Positions 63,818 to 64,000 of a stretch of DNA of 64,000 nt are shown here, piece after piece; the stretch's first letter is position 1, and every line of letters begins with the position of its first letter. The notes below the pieces were generated by a model, which saw only the letters and a list, made by a program, of their open reading frames with translations, made no database searches and was not told where the DNA came from. A program made the position numbers and the translations under genes. Source of the DNA: Hydnum rufescens UP504. Lineage: Eukaryota > Basidiomycota > Agaricomycetes > Cantharellales > Hydnaceae. The stretch is from assembly GCA_014904985.1 (NCBI GenBank), contig MU129057.1, forward strand, positions 91,343-155,342. The letters are read 5' to 3'.

Positions 63818-64000
63818 GCGTGTCGGTAATCAAAACTCGCGGACACTTCCGTATATAGTAATTACCCCTATTTCTTTTCTGTCCTCACTGCGACTATAGT
63901 ATAGTTTCTCGGTAACTATCCGACTCTCCTCAAGTTCTCCATAACGAGACCTGAGGTGAGCCGTGCTTCTCCATACATTTCCCTTACATATTCTCATTCG
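63818..64000 (+). repeat. Putative 3' LTR start of the copia element, cut by window edge
   Basis: Just after the pol end, a purine-rich string (TTGAGTGGGCG, 63809-63819) resembles a polypurine tract, and TGTCGGTAATCAAAACTCGC, starting about 63819-63820, has the TG that starts most LTRs. A TATA-like TATATAG lies near 63851. The other LTR and the matching end are outside the window, so the boundary is inferred. Confidence 0.5.

Overview
The window is nuclear DNA of a filamentous basidiomycete, most likely an Agaricomycete. Genes are dense and cut by many introns of about 50-70 bp. Several fungal families are present: laccases, tRNA ligase TRL1, GNA1, a FunK1-type kinase and large TKL-like kinases with the catalytic motif HGDLKGANVLI. 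A Rhizoctonia/Ceratobasidiaceae-like genome is my guess from the look of the laccases and kinases; no search was possible.

Layout. 1-13 kb is sparse. It holds two same-strand laccase loci (about 1.9-4.7 kb and 6.8-9.5 kb) that lie in a direct tandem duplication including flanks; both copies carry reading-frame lesions. 12.4-13.2 kb is glucosamine-6-phosphate N-acetyltransferase (chitin precursor pathway), followed by an inverted-repeat (MITE-like) element. 15.7-18.0 kb is the mRNA-export factor GLE1, 19.3-20.9 kb an unrecognised Ser/Pro-rich protein, 21.0-23.8 kb tRNA ligase, 25.3-26.7 kb Mo25/Hym1 and 27.5-28.3 kb ribosomal protein uS11 (RPS14). A tRNA-Phe follows. 30.2-34.1 kb is a gene that reads as protein kinase plus RasGEF, and tail-to-tail with it (34.6-37.2 kb) is a paralogous kinase. 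37.3-47.3 kb is a compact housekeeping block: UBR7-like, triosephosphate isomerase, profilin, Sec61 beta, a VAMP7-like SNARE, proteasome beta-3 (PUP3) and a Dot5-type peroxiredoxin. 47.5-51.5 kb is a leucine-rich-repeat protein. From 52 kb the window turns accessory: a truncated FunK1 kinase, a second tRNA-Phe, a putative membrane protein, a bestrophin-like anion channel (58.0-60.4 kb), a 340-bp MITE with clean terminal repeats, a Ulp1-type protease ORF and, at the right edge, the 3' end of a Ty1/copia element with the start of its LTR.

The genes do not form one pathway. The housekeeping block shows three head-to-head pairs with only about 80-105 bp between start codons, and several genes whose first coding exon is just the ATG. 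Single-base frame breaks recur in otherwise conserved genes (GLE1, kinase, UBR7, peroxiredoxin, LRR gene, bestrophin), so part of the apparent gene decay may be assembly error. Gene limits below come from reading conserved protein segments and GT-AG introns by eye; exon ends are proposals.
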